This document shows positions 11,281 through 22,700 of a DNA stretch of 64,000 bases, one piece after another. The first letter of the stretch is position 1. Every line of letters starts with the position of its first letter. This DNA is from Undaria pinnatifida. Taxonomy: Eukaryota > Sar > Phaeophyceae > Laminariales > Alariaceae. A program made the position numbers and the translations under genes. The notes below the pieces were generated by a model. It made no database searches. It had not been told where the DNA came from and saw only the letters and a program-made list of their open reading frames with translations. The stretch spans positions 10,974,845-11,038,844 of the forward strand of contig JABAKD010000015.1 in assembly GCA_012845835.1 (NCBI GenBank), given 5' to 3'.

Positions 11281-12260
11281 GCAGTATTCGGTTGGACCGT
11301 GGAGGTAAACGCGTGTGCTAACCGCTGTTGACCACGAGAAGCTGAGGTAAGCAGCTCTTGTGGGTTCAGCGATAGCATCTACACAGTGGAGATAAGCACG
11401 TGTGAGGCTATCGCTGAACAGATAGGGAAGTGAGGTGAGCGCTTCTCTGAGTTGTTCTTGGAATAGATACCAGCAGTATTGGGTTCAGACGTGAAAGTGA
11501 GCACGCGCTGCAGCCGCTGCTGAGCGGGACGCTGAAGGTAAGCAGCTCCCTGATGTGTTTTAACCATAAGTTCAGTGGCAGCTTCCAGACAGTGAAGGTG
11601 AGCACTTGCCTTGTTGCCACTGAATTGGAGAGGTGGGGTAAGCACATTTTCCTGAGAGTTTGGCTTTCTGGGGAGCTGTTGGGTAGTGTACATAATTGTT
11701 TGGTGTGGTTTTATTGGAATTTTATGTACTGAGTAGTATTTGGATCATAGCACGAATGCGCCGACATTGAGTTTGTGTATGTAGAGTTTAACGGCTCCAC
11801 TTCCTCATGTAGGAGCTAATAGTAGTGCAGGTTTGCGTTGACGAATGTAGCTGGTGTATTTTGATGTGATTTTATTGACATTATAGATGTACCGGGTTCA
11901 CACGATTGGTATTTTCATATTGGCACAGAGGCACTGACACTGACCTTCGGTGTTCTGTCTTTAGCCTAGTCTAGTCTAGTCTAGTGTTTAAGGACTGCCT
12001 TTCTTTGTTCCATTGCTATGATGGCGAAGATGAGCGCCTTTATCAATGTTGGCGAAGTCGAGCGCCTTTGTGTAGTTCTGACGGTATTCGGTTGGAGTGT
12101 GAGGTGAGCACGTTGTCAACCGCTGTTGGTCACGAGATGAGGTAAGCATCTGCCGCGAGTGTTACGAGTAGGTTCGACGGTAGCACTTCGACGGTGAAAG
12201 GTATGAAAGGTATGCACTTTTCTTGCTATTGCTCAACGGTCAGGTGAAGGAGAGCACCTG
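11281..12260 (+). repeat. Degenerate array of splice-donor-like GGTRAGCA words
   Basis: At least ten words resembling AGGTGAGCAC or AGGTAAGCAGC recur at about 11,301, 11,344, 11,388, 11,432, 11,493, 11,534, 11,594, 11,635, 12,101 and 12,138, typically 40-60 bp apart. A longer block (GTATTCGGTTGGA ... CCGCTGTTG ... CACGAGA) occurs at both 11,284 and 12,084. The array is best read as a decayed minisatellite whose unit contains a perfect 5' splice-site match. Confidence 0.6.
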
Positions 12261-12712
12261 CTCGGGAATTTGCTTCTAGAGTGAATATTTCTGTGTATAT
12301 GATACGTCTTAGGAGCAATATGTTAGGCAGCCGTAGCCTAGCCTTTACGACGACGTGAATTATATATTTCTGGTCTGAACCATCGGCGGGTCGAATGCTG
12401 TTGTTGAAAAAAAATGCAAAGATCCGGGCCGTCATTCTTCTCACCACCGCCCAAGATTGACACTGCTGAAGGAGGTGCGTTGCGACATTGAGCCGACGGC
12501 GATGGGCGGAGGAGAAAGATGCACGGGCTGTTACCGAACTATGGCCGGGATGCACGTTTGGCTTCAACGTTCACATGCGCCGGGCTGGGAGGGTATTGCA
12601 GGGAGAAGTGCTGTAGCGGCGGCAGCGCCAGGGAGAAAAAAAAGCGTTTTGACCGCACCCGATCGGAATCAAGATGGATGCTGGACTGAACGATTAAGAT
12701 CAACGAGTTGGA

Positions 12713-12958
12713 TATTCTATTAGAGACTGGAAAAAAACTGTACTTGTCGAGGATGTTGACGAGGAGCTAGCGTCCTGGCGAAACCGTTTTCTCAAGCGGC
12801 GGAGCTGGCGATGGGAAGTGTGCGACTTCAGCAACACGTATTGGCGAGTAAGACATCCAGATGGAGACTGCGAGGAGCTGAATCGTCACGAAGTCAAGCA
12901 AGGGAAGGAGTTGGGTCAAGCCGACAACCGGAGTCTGGAAAGGAAGGCCAAGAACTGA
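12713..12958 (+). pseudogene. Fragment with Tudor-like DGD-EEL motif
   Basis: An open frame without an ATG ends at a TGA at 12,956-12,958. It reads acidic and tryptophan-rich sequence (VEDVDEELASWRNRF) and then YWRVRHPDGDCEELNRHEVK. The pattern Y/V-x-DGD-x-EEL-x-x-x-EV is typical of Tudor/Agenet-like modules that occur in transposable-element polyproteins and chromatin proteins of stramenopiles. No start codon, conserved neighbour or splice sites were found, so this is read as a relic. Alternative frames across it are shadows. Confidence 0.35.
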
Positions 12959-13034
12959 GAAAGGGGAGGAATAGAAGGCCTCAGCCTAAACCGTTTGCTG
13001 AAGCGGGAGGTCTGACTGGTGAGGGCAATACTCA

Positions 13035-13190
13035 ATGTTCCACTGACCGAAGCCGCACTCTTTTAAGCTCTTCAAGGTCATACCAGGATTGGAAGGAATG
13101 GTGTTGCAGCGGCCAGCGTGGGAACATTTCGTTCCGTCAACCGGGGCCGCATTCTTCTAAGTTCTGGATGACCGTACCAGACTTGGGGGG
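13035..13190. repeat. Short duplicated block, about 88-bp period
   Basis: GCCGCACTCTTTTAAGCTCT followed by AGGTCATACCAG recurs as GCCGCATTCTTCTAAGTTCT followed by GATGACCGTACCAG. It is a two-unit local duplication next to repeat C copy 2. Confidence 0.6.
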
Positions 13191-13709
13191 GTGTTACGGC
13201 GGCGGACGACGTGGGGCATAAAGTACGGTCGTTTATGCCCATGGCTTTATGGGCTTGGCTTAATCGGGCGCAGAACAGTGACGGGTAGTTCTGTGGGCTG
13301 AGAAAGACGTTTTGTCGTGACCGCGAATCAAATTCAAAACAGTCACTGCGGCCATAGCGCCTTCCAAGGAGATGGTGTAAAGCCGCGTAATCGGAAAATT
13401 AGCCTGGTGTTGTGTGTGTACCTCACGGATCTCTAAACACCCAAAATAAGAAAGAAACTTAAAAACGTGACCAATGATAGTGGCAAACCACCGTTTACAT
13501 GTGTGCATGAACACTGCTGTTCGCTTGTATGCATGTGCATCTGCATCACCTGTTATCTGTGATCTCACGCGCTTGTGAGGTTCAACGATGTGACTTCGGT
13601 GGAAGTCTGAAGTCTCGGATCAACCGGCTGGATAGATTGCAAAGCGGAGGCAGGAAAGTTATAGCTAGCTGCTGGATACTACGTACGAACTTCCAGGTAG
13701 CAAGGTGAG
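13191..13709 (-). repeat. Dispersed repeat C, copy 2 (uninterrupted)
   Basis: Colinear with 6,591-8,022 minus its insertion. The single ATGAACAC at 13,507-13,514 is the empty site for the 901-bp hAT-like element. It shares the minus-strand LFCARLSQAHKAM reading with copy 1. Confidence 0.8.
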
Positions 13710-13983
13710 CCGGAACCAAGGTAGCTCGCCAAGCCACCGCATCAGATGATGACTACTTCAATGCACCAGCTGTATTAATACCAACCCTTGCACTGCTGGA
13801 AAAAATGCTACTCTAATTCCAAGTAGTTTGCTCCCAATAACGTGGGTACAGTTCACACCTCCGACATATCACGATCTAGATCCTCTAGATCCTATGTCCC
13901 TGCCATCATGGTGTGCACAGGACATGTGGAGCGCAGATCCAAATCCGGAAATGTATGCTATCGCACGGCTGCTCTCACCCGGC

Positions 13984-14075
13984 AACGTTATCTATATGCC
14001 ATGTAGATCATACAGACCAGGGATCTGTCAACGTTATCTATATGCCATGTAGATCATACAGACCAGGGATCTGTC
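13984..14075. repeat. Perfect 46-bp tandem duplication
   Basis: Units 13,984-14,029 and 14,030-14,075 are identical by eye. They begin AACGTTATCTATATGCC. Surrounding sequence (13,710-14,560) holds GATC-rich words and no recognised gene. Confidence 0.95.
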
Positions 14076-14564
14076 TGCCTTGAAACACGCAGGCCATTGA
14101 AAGACGCAGATCATGAACAAGGGTCTGATCTGTACGACGCGTGATACAGTCCAACCAAACGTACAAGAGCGTAAATAGCATACGAGTTCCAAGTACGGCC
14201 AACACGTCATGGTTGCATGTCAATATATCATACAACAAGCACCACGCATGTGATATAACGTCGGGTTCGTATGCACCGTACAAGTGTCGTCGCGGTTCAC
14301 GGGGCCGTTGAACAAAAACCATGAGGAGGCAGCACTTTCACCACCCCTTAACAGATTGAGTACAGACAACAAATTCGGCTTGATCGACCCCAAACTACTA
14401 CTAGGTAGACTAGGTTTTACATTTAATTTACAGTTTGCAGTACTGTATAACAGTCGGGCTTAGACCCGTGAGAGCGCACATTTCCCCTCTTGCTCGACAT
14501 GCCTCCTGATATAGTCTATTGCTCTTAACCCACCTGCCACTCACAAGCACTCGTACCCGAATCG

Positions 14565-14730
14565 ATAAATGCACTATAGCGGCAACCTGCACTACTCCGC
14601 GTACTCACACACTACTGGTTGTTCCCATCTGTGCCAAGCGATTTCACAGGCACACTATACAGAGCCACCGTCACAGGCACTATGGCGGGCCACCGACCCT
14701 ACTCAACCGGCTGTATGGAGTGATGATCCC
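14565..14730 (+). repeat. Fold-back family fragment
   Basis: It carries GCACTATAGCGGCAACC, an ACTACTGGTTGTTCCCATCT block, GATTTCACAGGCAC and CAACCGGCT in the order seen in the complete-looking member at 43,446-43,905. Confidence 0.6.
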
Positions 14731-14774
14731 TATTGTATACCGGACATGTGTCACGACTCACGCAACCTCCGCAC

Positions 14775-15089
14775 TCACCTGCCACTCACAAGCACCTGTA
14801 TCCGAATGGACGCCCTCCTTGTACTTCGACACCGGTATGACAGGTAGCGGTACTGATAGGCGTGCGATAGCAAAAACGCCGTTGTCATCAATGCCGAAAC
14901 CGCCAGTATCGTGTAGAAGGTAACCAGGGCTGCCCTCGGAACACAATTGGGATACCCGGCGCCATCCCTCGAACTAAAGCCGGCACCGCAAGAGCAAGTT
15001 GCATCGACGGTTGGATCGTCGCTGTTGATGCAGATCCCGTCGCCTCCCCAAAGAGGGTGCCGGCAGTCAAACACGCACCGGAGAGGCAT
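14775..15089 (-). CDS. EGF-like domain plus membrane helix, copy 1 (partial gene)
   Basis: The frame from a Met at 15,089 encodes 104 residues. Residues about 5-47 hold six cysteines ending in the CxC...C pattern of an EGF-like domain (CRHPLWGGDGIC, then TCSCGAGF, then YPNC). A hydrophobic helix follows (TFYTILAVSALMTTAFLLSH) and then a basic stretch (YRYLSYRCRSTRR), which suggests the EGF domain faces outside. A paralogue at 28,744-29,242 conserves the same order. There is no signal peptide, and upstream sequence does not match between the copies, so this is probably an internal exon of a larger receptor-like gene or a relic of one. The open frame is intact here. Function unknown. Confidence 0.55.
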   Translation of the reverse strand: MPLRCVFDCRHPLWGGDGICINSDDPTVDATCSCGAGFSSRDGAGYPNCVPRAALVTFYTILAVSALMTTAFLLSHAYQYRYLSYRCRSTRRASIRIQVLVSGR

Positions 15090-15854
15090 GGTAATATTTT
15101 CCGCAAAATACGTGTTTTACGTTGTTCTTCGTTTCTTCGTGTTTGCCGTATCAAAAATGGCAAAATGAATGGCGTTTGACGAGATCGTATCGGCTGGCCC
15201 ATGCGAAAGGTGGTAATGTTCTCCACTCAGGGGAATTACCGACCTAAGGTGTAATATCATTCACGAAGTCATAGCTCGTTGCGCTCGTCTCGTCTACCGC
15301 AACAAGATACTGACGATCTGTGTTCACTGCTTGGTCAACTAAAAAACTTGCTGCAAACGACGAAACCGTCAAAAAGCAGAACGCAGTCTATCGTGCCGCT
15401 CATTAAATCGTATAGACTATAGACTACTGTTGCGCCAACATCAATATGACTCATCACTGATCGCCGGTCAACTTACAGCGGCGAAACCGTGAAAAAATAA
15501 GCAAGACACAATCAACTATGACGCGGAATCACCGATCACTGGTCGCTAATGACCGCTGTGATCAAGATCACAAAACACAAAACTGCAGTACGACCGAAAC
15601 GAACCGTAAAACACACGACATGGAATAATACAAATATGCAGTAGAATACAGTTGGTAGTAGTAGTCGTGTAGTAGTGTGTACGTGCTGTATTATTGTAGC
15701 TAGCTCTGCATGTAGAAGTAGTTACAGTAGTAGTGCTGTATTATTATAGCAGCACTGCTATAGGTAGCAGTGTTAGTTACAGCGCAGTAGTAGTAGTGAT
15801 GGTCTCTGTATAGCGCCAGTTTGGTATGCGCCGGCCTGATATATATTATACCGG
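15090..15854. other. No gene recognised
   Basis: Two loosely similar blocks around GACGAAACCGTCAAAAA (15,355) and GGCGAAACCGTGAAAAA (15,480). From 15,650 to 15,800 the sequence is low-complexity TAG/GTA. No supported gene. Confidence 0.45.
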
Positions 15855-16014
15855 AGTAAAATCGGGTTTCCAGAAAATGAGACATCGATGGTACGGAGGT
15901 GGCTCCATGATTTGGAACCGGTGAATTACTTGGAGAATCTAGGCCACATCGATCATTGTGCATGTTTCCCACGAACCCAAAGCCAGAGAACATACGTTGA
16001 AGGAGAAATACTGA
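15855..16014 (+). repeat. 160-bp identical dispersed block, copy 1
   Basis: Identical by eye over 160 bp to 27,353-27,512, with sharp boundaries on both sides (flanks unrelated). The plus frame reads MVRRWLHDLEPVNYLENLG and the minus frame is open too. The identity implies a very recent copy event or strong constraint. Confidence 0.9.
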
Positions 16015-17250
16015 GGATACGAGGAGATTGTCGTCCGCGTCGTCCCAGGCGGCTCTGTCGTTGGGACTGACTGCCGCCGCTCTAGCCGTGGAGTGGACTT
16101 CGCGGACTCCCCGTTTTGCACAATTCCAAATACGAACCTGCACCAATACGACAGCTTTCTTCGGAGCAGGAAGGAGCACAAGACCCAAGCAACTTGGGGA
16201 GCCGCGTGTATGGGACTTATCTCGGGGGCTAAACTCCGTGGCGTGAACTGGCGTGTACGGTGACATGAGTACCCAGGCGGGGCTCGCAGGTTTGCTTGCC
16301 TCCGTTTACGCAGTAAAACCCACTCGTAGAGGTCTTATGGCGTTATGATCGCACTGAAATATGGGAGAAAGCTGACATGGATGGGTGGATGCGACCAGAT
16401 GGACACCTTGGAGAAGTATACAAACCACTTATTATCCTTCGAGCTACAACTAACATGTAGCTGACGTTTTCGCACGCACCTCGTACAGCAGTACTACCGT
16501 ATGCATATACCAGGTATGCAGCAGGATTTCCACCAGCAGATTGAGCACACCACCAATGAATAGCAGTCGTTTCCCGTGGCCTCTGCTGTCGAGCGACTGT
16601 TTCTGTTGCGTCGCTCTTCGAGTGCTGATGATGGCACTGTTTCTTTTATCTATTCATAAATATGTAGTTCCACGAACAGAAAAAAGGCCTTCGGGCAAGT
16701 AGTCGGCATGGGGGTTGGTCGGGCGCGGTATTACACTACAACGTACGAACAACTGCCCCGTAGTGCGTGCTCACAACCGCAGCCAGGGATATCGGGTGTT
16801 TTGACCTTCTCTATACCAGGTATACCCTAGAATGCCCAGCGCACAACGAACGTACCGGTACTGCTGTACATGGTGGTGGGCCCTTCCATAACAAGATCGT
16901 AAAGCAAGTCAACCCGGATCAGACATGTTTCCATGATTTGAGATCCAATAATACAAGGAATATGACACCGCCCCTCAGAAGCATTGTTTTCGTCAGGATA
17001 GTCCGTAGGCTGCGGGACCTACTTAGTATACTATAGCCAGGCCGCCAGGCGAAAGGCGTTGTCTGGGGGGCGTGGGTTGCATGCTACCCTGTCCTGTGCC
17101 CTACGAGTATTGCACCAGGATACACGGCCCTAGCTACGAGTTTAGGCACCAGGATACAACGTACCAGAGGCGGCTGGGCTGCACGGTTTAATGTAGACAT
17201 ATTTAGTTCCACATATATCTGGTACCTTCCATTTACCAGGTATGTTGTTT
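16015..17250. other. No gene recognised
   Basis: An ORF on each strand overlaps at 16,015-16,266 (plus: SLGLTAAALAVEWTSRTPRF; minus: 188 residues entering the 160-bp block). Neither shows a family signature. The rest has only short ORFs. Confidence 0.4.
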
Positions 17251-17254
17251 TATT

Positions 17255-17765
17255 TCCATGTTTGGAAACAATCAGCAGTACCAACCTCGGTACTTGTATG
17301 TATCCGAAGAGACCACGCCTTACACTTCAGCCAAGTACCAAGCACGGCTGTACAGGATGTAGTGTCCCGATATTATTGTCTATTTTGTATTATCTATCTG
17401 CTGTATCCAGCCACACCCCATGCCTGATGAGAAGTACCAGGCTCCGTGCTACTGAGGGCGTTTCGTGCATGACATTGCTGGTATTTCGTGTATGATATGG
17501 AACAATACTCGGGGCTTCTGCGTGGTAACTCCTGATGTAGGTTGTGGCTTATGACTGACCACGCCCTGTTGCTTTGCTGGTGGCTAGCTGCTGATGTACG
17601 CTTTGCTGATCGCGGTTGATATATCGCTCTTGTTTTGGAAACGATTTGCAGTACCAACCTCGGTACTTGTACAACCTCGATACTTGTACTTATCTGATTA
17701 GACCACGCCTTACCCTTCCTAAAGTACAAAGCACGGCTATACAGCAGTGTGACGTATTGCCGATG
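17255..17765. repeat. Direct repeat pair about 370 bp apart
   Basis: GTTTGGAAACAATCAGCAGT plus CCAACCTCGGTACTTGTA plus GACCACGCCTTAC plus AGCACGGCTGTACAG (17,258-17,365) recurs in the same order at 17,634-17,750. The spacer from 17,580 already carries the core word of the adjoining satellite. Confidence 0.75.
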
Positions 17766-19693
17766 TCATTTTATTTTACATGATCTGCTCGCTAGTAGCT
17801 GCTGCCATACGCTTTGCTGATCGCGGGTGATTTACCGCTCTGATCGACGCGGCTGTGTGGTCCAGGCATGCTTTCGGCTCTGCTGCCCATTGTTGATATA
17901 CGGACGTGCTGGCTATGTTACATATGTCTGCGGGGCGGTGCCTGAGAAGGGTTTGCTGTGCTGATTGCTGTTGATATACAGCTGCGCCAGAAAAGCTTTC
18001 CGTTTGCTGATCGCGGTTGATAGACCGTGCTGGTGATATACAGCTGCGCCGGACATGCTGTTGCTTTGCTGATACACCACCCTGGTCGACACCGCTGCGC
18101 CAGACATGCTATAGCTTGGTCGGTGTAGATACCGCTGCGTCATACATGATTTCGCTTTGATCGCGGTAGATAGGGTGTGCGTCATACATGATTTCGCTTT
18201 GATCGCGGTTGATAGAGTGCGCTGGTGATATGCAGCTGCGCCAGAGATGATTTTGCTTTGCTGATCGCGGTTGATACACCGCCCAGGTCGACACGGCTGT
18301 GTCGTCCGGAAGTGCTTTCGCTTTATTTATTTTTATTTAATGCTGTTGATATACAGCTATACCGCGCTGGTGATATACAGCTGCGCCAAAGATGATTTCG
18401 CTTTGCTGATTGTGGCTGATACACCGCCCAGGTCGACACGGCTGTGTCGACCAGAAGTGCTTTCGCTTCAGTTTTGATTGCTGTTGATATACAGCTCTCG
18501 CCATTGATATACCGCCCTGGTCGACACGGCGGTGTCGTCCAGAAGCGCTTTCGCTTTATTTATTTGTATTAATTGCTGCTGATATACAGCTATACCGCGC
18601 TGGTGATATACAGCTGCGCCAGAGATGCTTTTGCTTTGCTGTTCGCGGTTGAGGCACCGCCCAGGTCGACACGGCTGTGTCGACCAGAAGTGCTTTCGCT
18701 TTCGTTTTTGATTGCTGTTGATATACAGCTTTCGCGGTTGATATACCGCCCTGGTCGACACGGCTGTTTGGTCCAGGAATGCTTTCGCATATATTTCTGA
18801 TGGCTGTTGATATACAGCTATACCGCACTGGTGATATACAGCTGCGCCGAATATGCTCTTGCTTTGCTGATAGCGGTTGATATACCGCCCAGGTCGACAC
18901 GGCAGTGTCGTTCAGAAGTGCTTTCGCCATTATTTTCGATTGCTGTTGATATATAGCTCAGATATGCTTTCGCTTTGCTGATCGTGGTTGATATACCGCG
19001 CTTGTGATATATAGCTGCGCCAGAGATGCTTTTGCTTTGCTGATCGCGGTTGATACACCGCCCAGGTCGACACGGCTGTGTCGTCCAGAAGCCCTTTCGC
19101 TTTAGTTTTTATTGCTGTTGATATACAGCTATACCGCGCTGGTGATATGCAGCTGCGCCAGAGATGCTTTTGTATTGCTGATCGCGGTTGATACACGGCC
19201 AAGGTCGACACGGCTGTGTCGTCCAGAAGCCCTTTCGCTTTAGTTTTGATTGCTGTTGATATACAGCTATACCGCGCTGGTGATATACAGCTGCGCCAGA
19301 GATGCTTTTGCTTTGCTGATCGCGGTTGATACACCACCCAGGTCGACACGGCTGTGTCGACCAGAAGTGCTTTCGCTTCAGTTTTGATTGCGGTTGATAA
19401 TACAGCTCTCGCCATTGATACACCACCCTGGTCGACACGGCTGTGTCGTCCAGAGATGCTTTCGCTTTAGGTTTATTTATTGCTGTTGATATACAGCTGT
19501 ACCGCGCTGGTGATATGCAGCTGCGCCAGAGATGATTTCGCTTTGCTGATCGTGGCTGATACACCGCCCCGGTCGACACGGTTGTGTCGACCAGAAGTGC
19601 TTTCGCTTCAGTTTTGATTGCTGTTGATATACAGCTCTCGCGGTTGATATACCGCCCTGGTCGACACGACTGTGTCGTCCAGAAGCGCTTTCG

Positions 19694-19725
<32 letters not shown>

Positions 19726-22700
19726 CTTATTATTGCTCTCGACACACAGCTATACCGCACTGGTGTATAAAGCTGCGCCAGAGATGCTTTTGCTTTGCTG
19801 TTCGCGGTTGAGACACCGCCCAGGTCGACGCGGCTGTGTCGACCAGAAGTGCTTTCGCTTTCGTTTTTGATTGCTGTTGATATACAGCTTTCGCGGTTGA
19901 TATATCGCCCTGGTCGACACGGCTGCGTGGTCCAGAAATGCTTTCGCATATATTTCTGATGGCTGTTGATATACAGCTATACCGCGCTGGTGATATACAG
20001 CTTCGCCGGACATGCTGATAGCGGTTGATATACCGCAAATGGTCGACACGCTGTGTCGTCCATAAGTGCTTTCGCCATAATGTTCGATTGCTGTTGATAT
20101 ACAGCTCAGATATGCTTTCGCTTTGCTGATCGCGGTTGATATGCAGCTGCGCCAGATATGTTTTGCTTCGTTGATCGCGGTTGATACCGCCCTGGTCGAC
20201 ATGGATGTGTCGTCCAGAAGTGCTTTCGCTTTCGATTTTGATGGCTGTTGATATACAGCTACACCGCGCTGGCGAAATACAGCTGCGCCAGAGATGTCTC
20301 TGCTTTGCTGATTGTGGTTGATACACCGCCCAGGTCGACACTGCTGTGTCGACGAGAAGTGCTTTCGCTTCAGTCTTCTGATCGCTGTTGACATACAGCT
20401 TTCGTGGTTAATATACCGCCCAGGTCGACACGGCTGTGTCGTCCAGAAGTGCTTTCGCTTTATTTTGGATGGCTGTTGATATACAGCTATACCACGCTGG
20501 TGATATACAGCTGCACCAGAGATGCTTTTGCTTTGCTGATCGCGGTTGATACACCGCCCAGGTCGACACGGCTGTGTCGACCAGAAATGTTTTCGATTTT
20601 GTTTTTGATTGCTATTTATATACAGCTCTCGAGGTTGATATACCGCCCAGGTCGACACGACTGTGTCGTCCAGACGTGCGTTTGCTTTGATTTTTGATGG
20701 CTGTTGATATACAGCTATGCCGCGCTCATGATATACAGCTGGGCCGGTTATGCTCTTGCTTTGCTGATAGCGATTTATATACCGCACTGGTCGACGCGGC
20801 TATGTCGTCCAGAAGCGTTTTCGCTTTAGATTTTGATTGCTGTTTATATACAGCTCAGATATGCTTTGACTTTGCAGATCACGGTTGATATACAGCTGCG
20901 CCAGATACGTTTTGCTTTGCTGATCGCGGTTGATACCGCCTTCGTCGACATGACTGTGTCATTCAGAAGTGCTTTCGCTTTCGATTTGGATGCTGTTGTA
21001 TGCAGCTATATTGCCCTGGTGACATGCAGCTGCACCATATATGGCTTAGCTCTGCTGATCGCGTTTGACATACGGCGCTGGTTAAATACAGCTGCGCCAG
21101 ATATGCTTTTGTTTTGCTGATCGTGGTTGATATACCGCTCTGGTCGATACGGCTGCATTTTCTAGTAGTGCTTTCGCTTCAGGTTTTGATTGCTGCTGAT
21201 ATACAACTGCACCACGCTGTTGATTTACATCTGCGCCAGATATGTTTCTGCTTTGCTGATCGCGGTTGATATATTGCTCGACACGGCCGTGTCGTCCATA
21301 ACGGCTTCGCTTTAAGTTTTTGATTCCTGTTGACGTACAGCTATACCGCGCTGGTGACATACATCTGCGCCAGATATTTTTCTTCCGGCTGATCGCGGAT
21401 GATATACCGCTCTGGTCGACACGGCTGTGTCGTCCAAAACGGCATCGCTTTAAGCTTTCGATGGCTCTTAATATACAGCTGCGCTATATATGCCTCCGCT
21501 ATGCTGATTGCAGTTGATGTTCCGCGCTGTTGATACACAGCTGCGCTCTGGCTGCCACGGGTGTGTCGTCCAGAGCGGCTTCGCTTTAAGTTTTTGATTG
21601 CTGTTGACATACAGCTATACCGCGCTGGTGACATACATCTGCGCCAGATATGTTTCTTGCTGCTGATCGCGGTTGATCTATCGCCCTGGTCGACACGGCT
21701 GCGTCGTCCAGAACGGTTTTGCTTTAAGCTTTTGATGGCTGTTGATACATAGCTGCGCCAGATATATATGCTCCCGCTGTGCTGATAGCGGTTGATGTTC
21801 CGCGCTGTTGATATACAGTTGTGCCAGATATTATTTCCCTTTGCTGATCGCGGTTGGTATACCGTGGTGTTGATATACAGCTGCGCCGGGTATGCTTTTG
21901 CTTTGCTGATCGCGGTTGATATACAGCGCTGGTCGGCACGGCCGTGTTGCCCAGCGGTGCTTTTGCTTAGTATTGTGATTGCTGTTGATATACGGCTGCG
22001 CCAGATATGCTTTCGCTTTGCTGACCGCGGTTGATATACCGCGCTGGTGATGTACAGCTGCGGCAGATATGCTTTTGCTTTACTGAACGCGGTTGATATA
22101 CCACGCTGGTGATATACAGTTGCGCCATGTATGCCTTTGCTTTGCTGATCGCGGTTGATGTACTGCCCTCGTCGGCTGCGTCGCCCAGCAGGGCTTTCGC
22201 TTAAAGTTTTGATTGCTGTTGATACACAGCTATACCGCGCTGCTGGTGATATACGGCTGTGCCAGATGGTGCTAGATATGCTTCGCTTCGCTGATCGCAG
22301 TTGATATACCGCGCTGGTAATACGCAGTTGCGCTAAATAGGCACTTGCTTGGCTAATCTGGCAGTTGATATTCCGCCCTGGTCGACACGGCTGCATCGTC
22401 CAGAAGTGCTTTCGCTTTAGCTTTTGATTCCTGTTCATATGCAGCTATACCGCGCTAGTGATATACAGCTGCGCCAGATATGCTCTTGCTTTGCTGATTG
22501 CGGTTGATACACCACTCTGGTCGACACGGTTGTGTCGTCCAGAAGGGTTTTCGCTTCAGTTTTCTGATTGCTGTTGAATCCGGCGCGCCAGACATTATTT
22601 TGCCTTGCTGATCGCGGTTTATATACAGCGGCACCAAATGCGTTTTGCGTTGCTGATTGCGGTTGATTTACGGCGCTGGTGATAACAGCTGTGTCATAGA

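Noticed and set aside
19750-22438. Minus-strand ORFs of 345 and 365 codons as repeat-protein genes
   Set aside because: They lie wholly in the 138-bp satellite, and the same peptide words occur in several frames in neighbouring units. There is no start context or domain.
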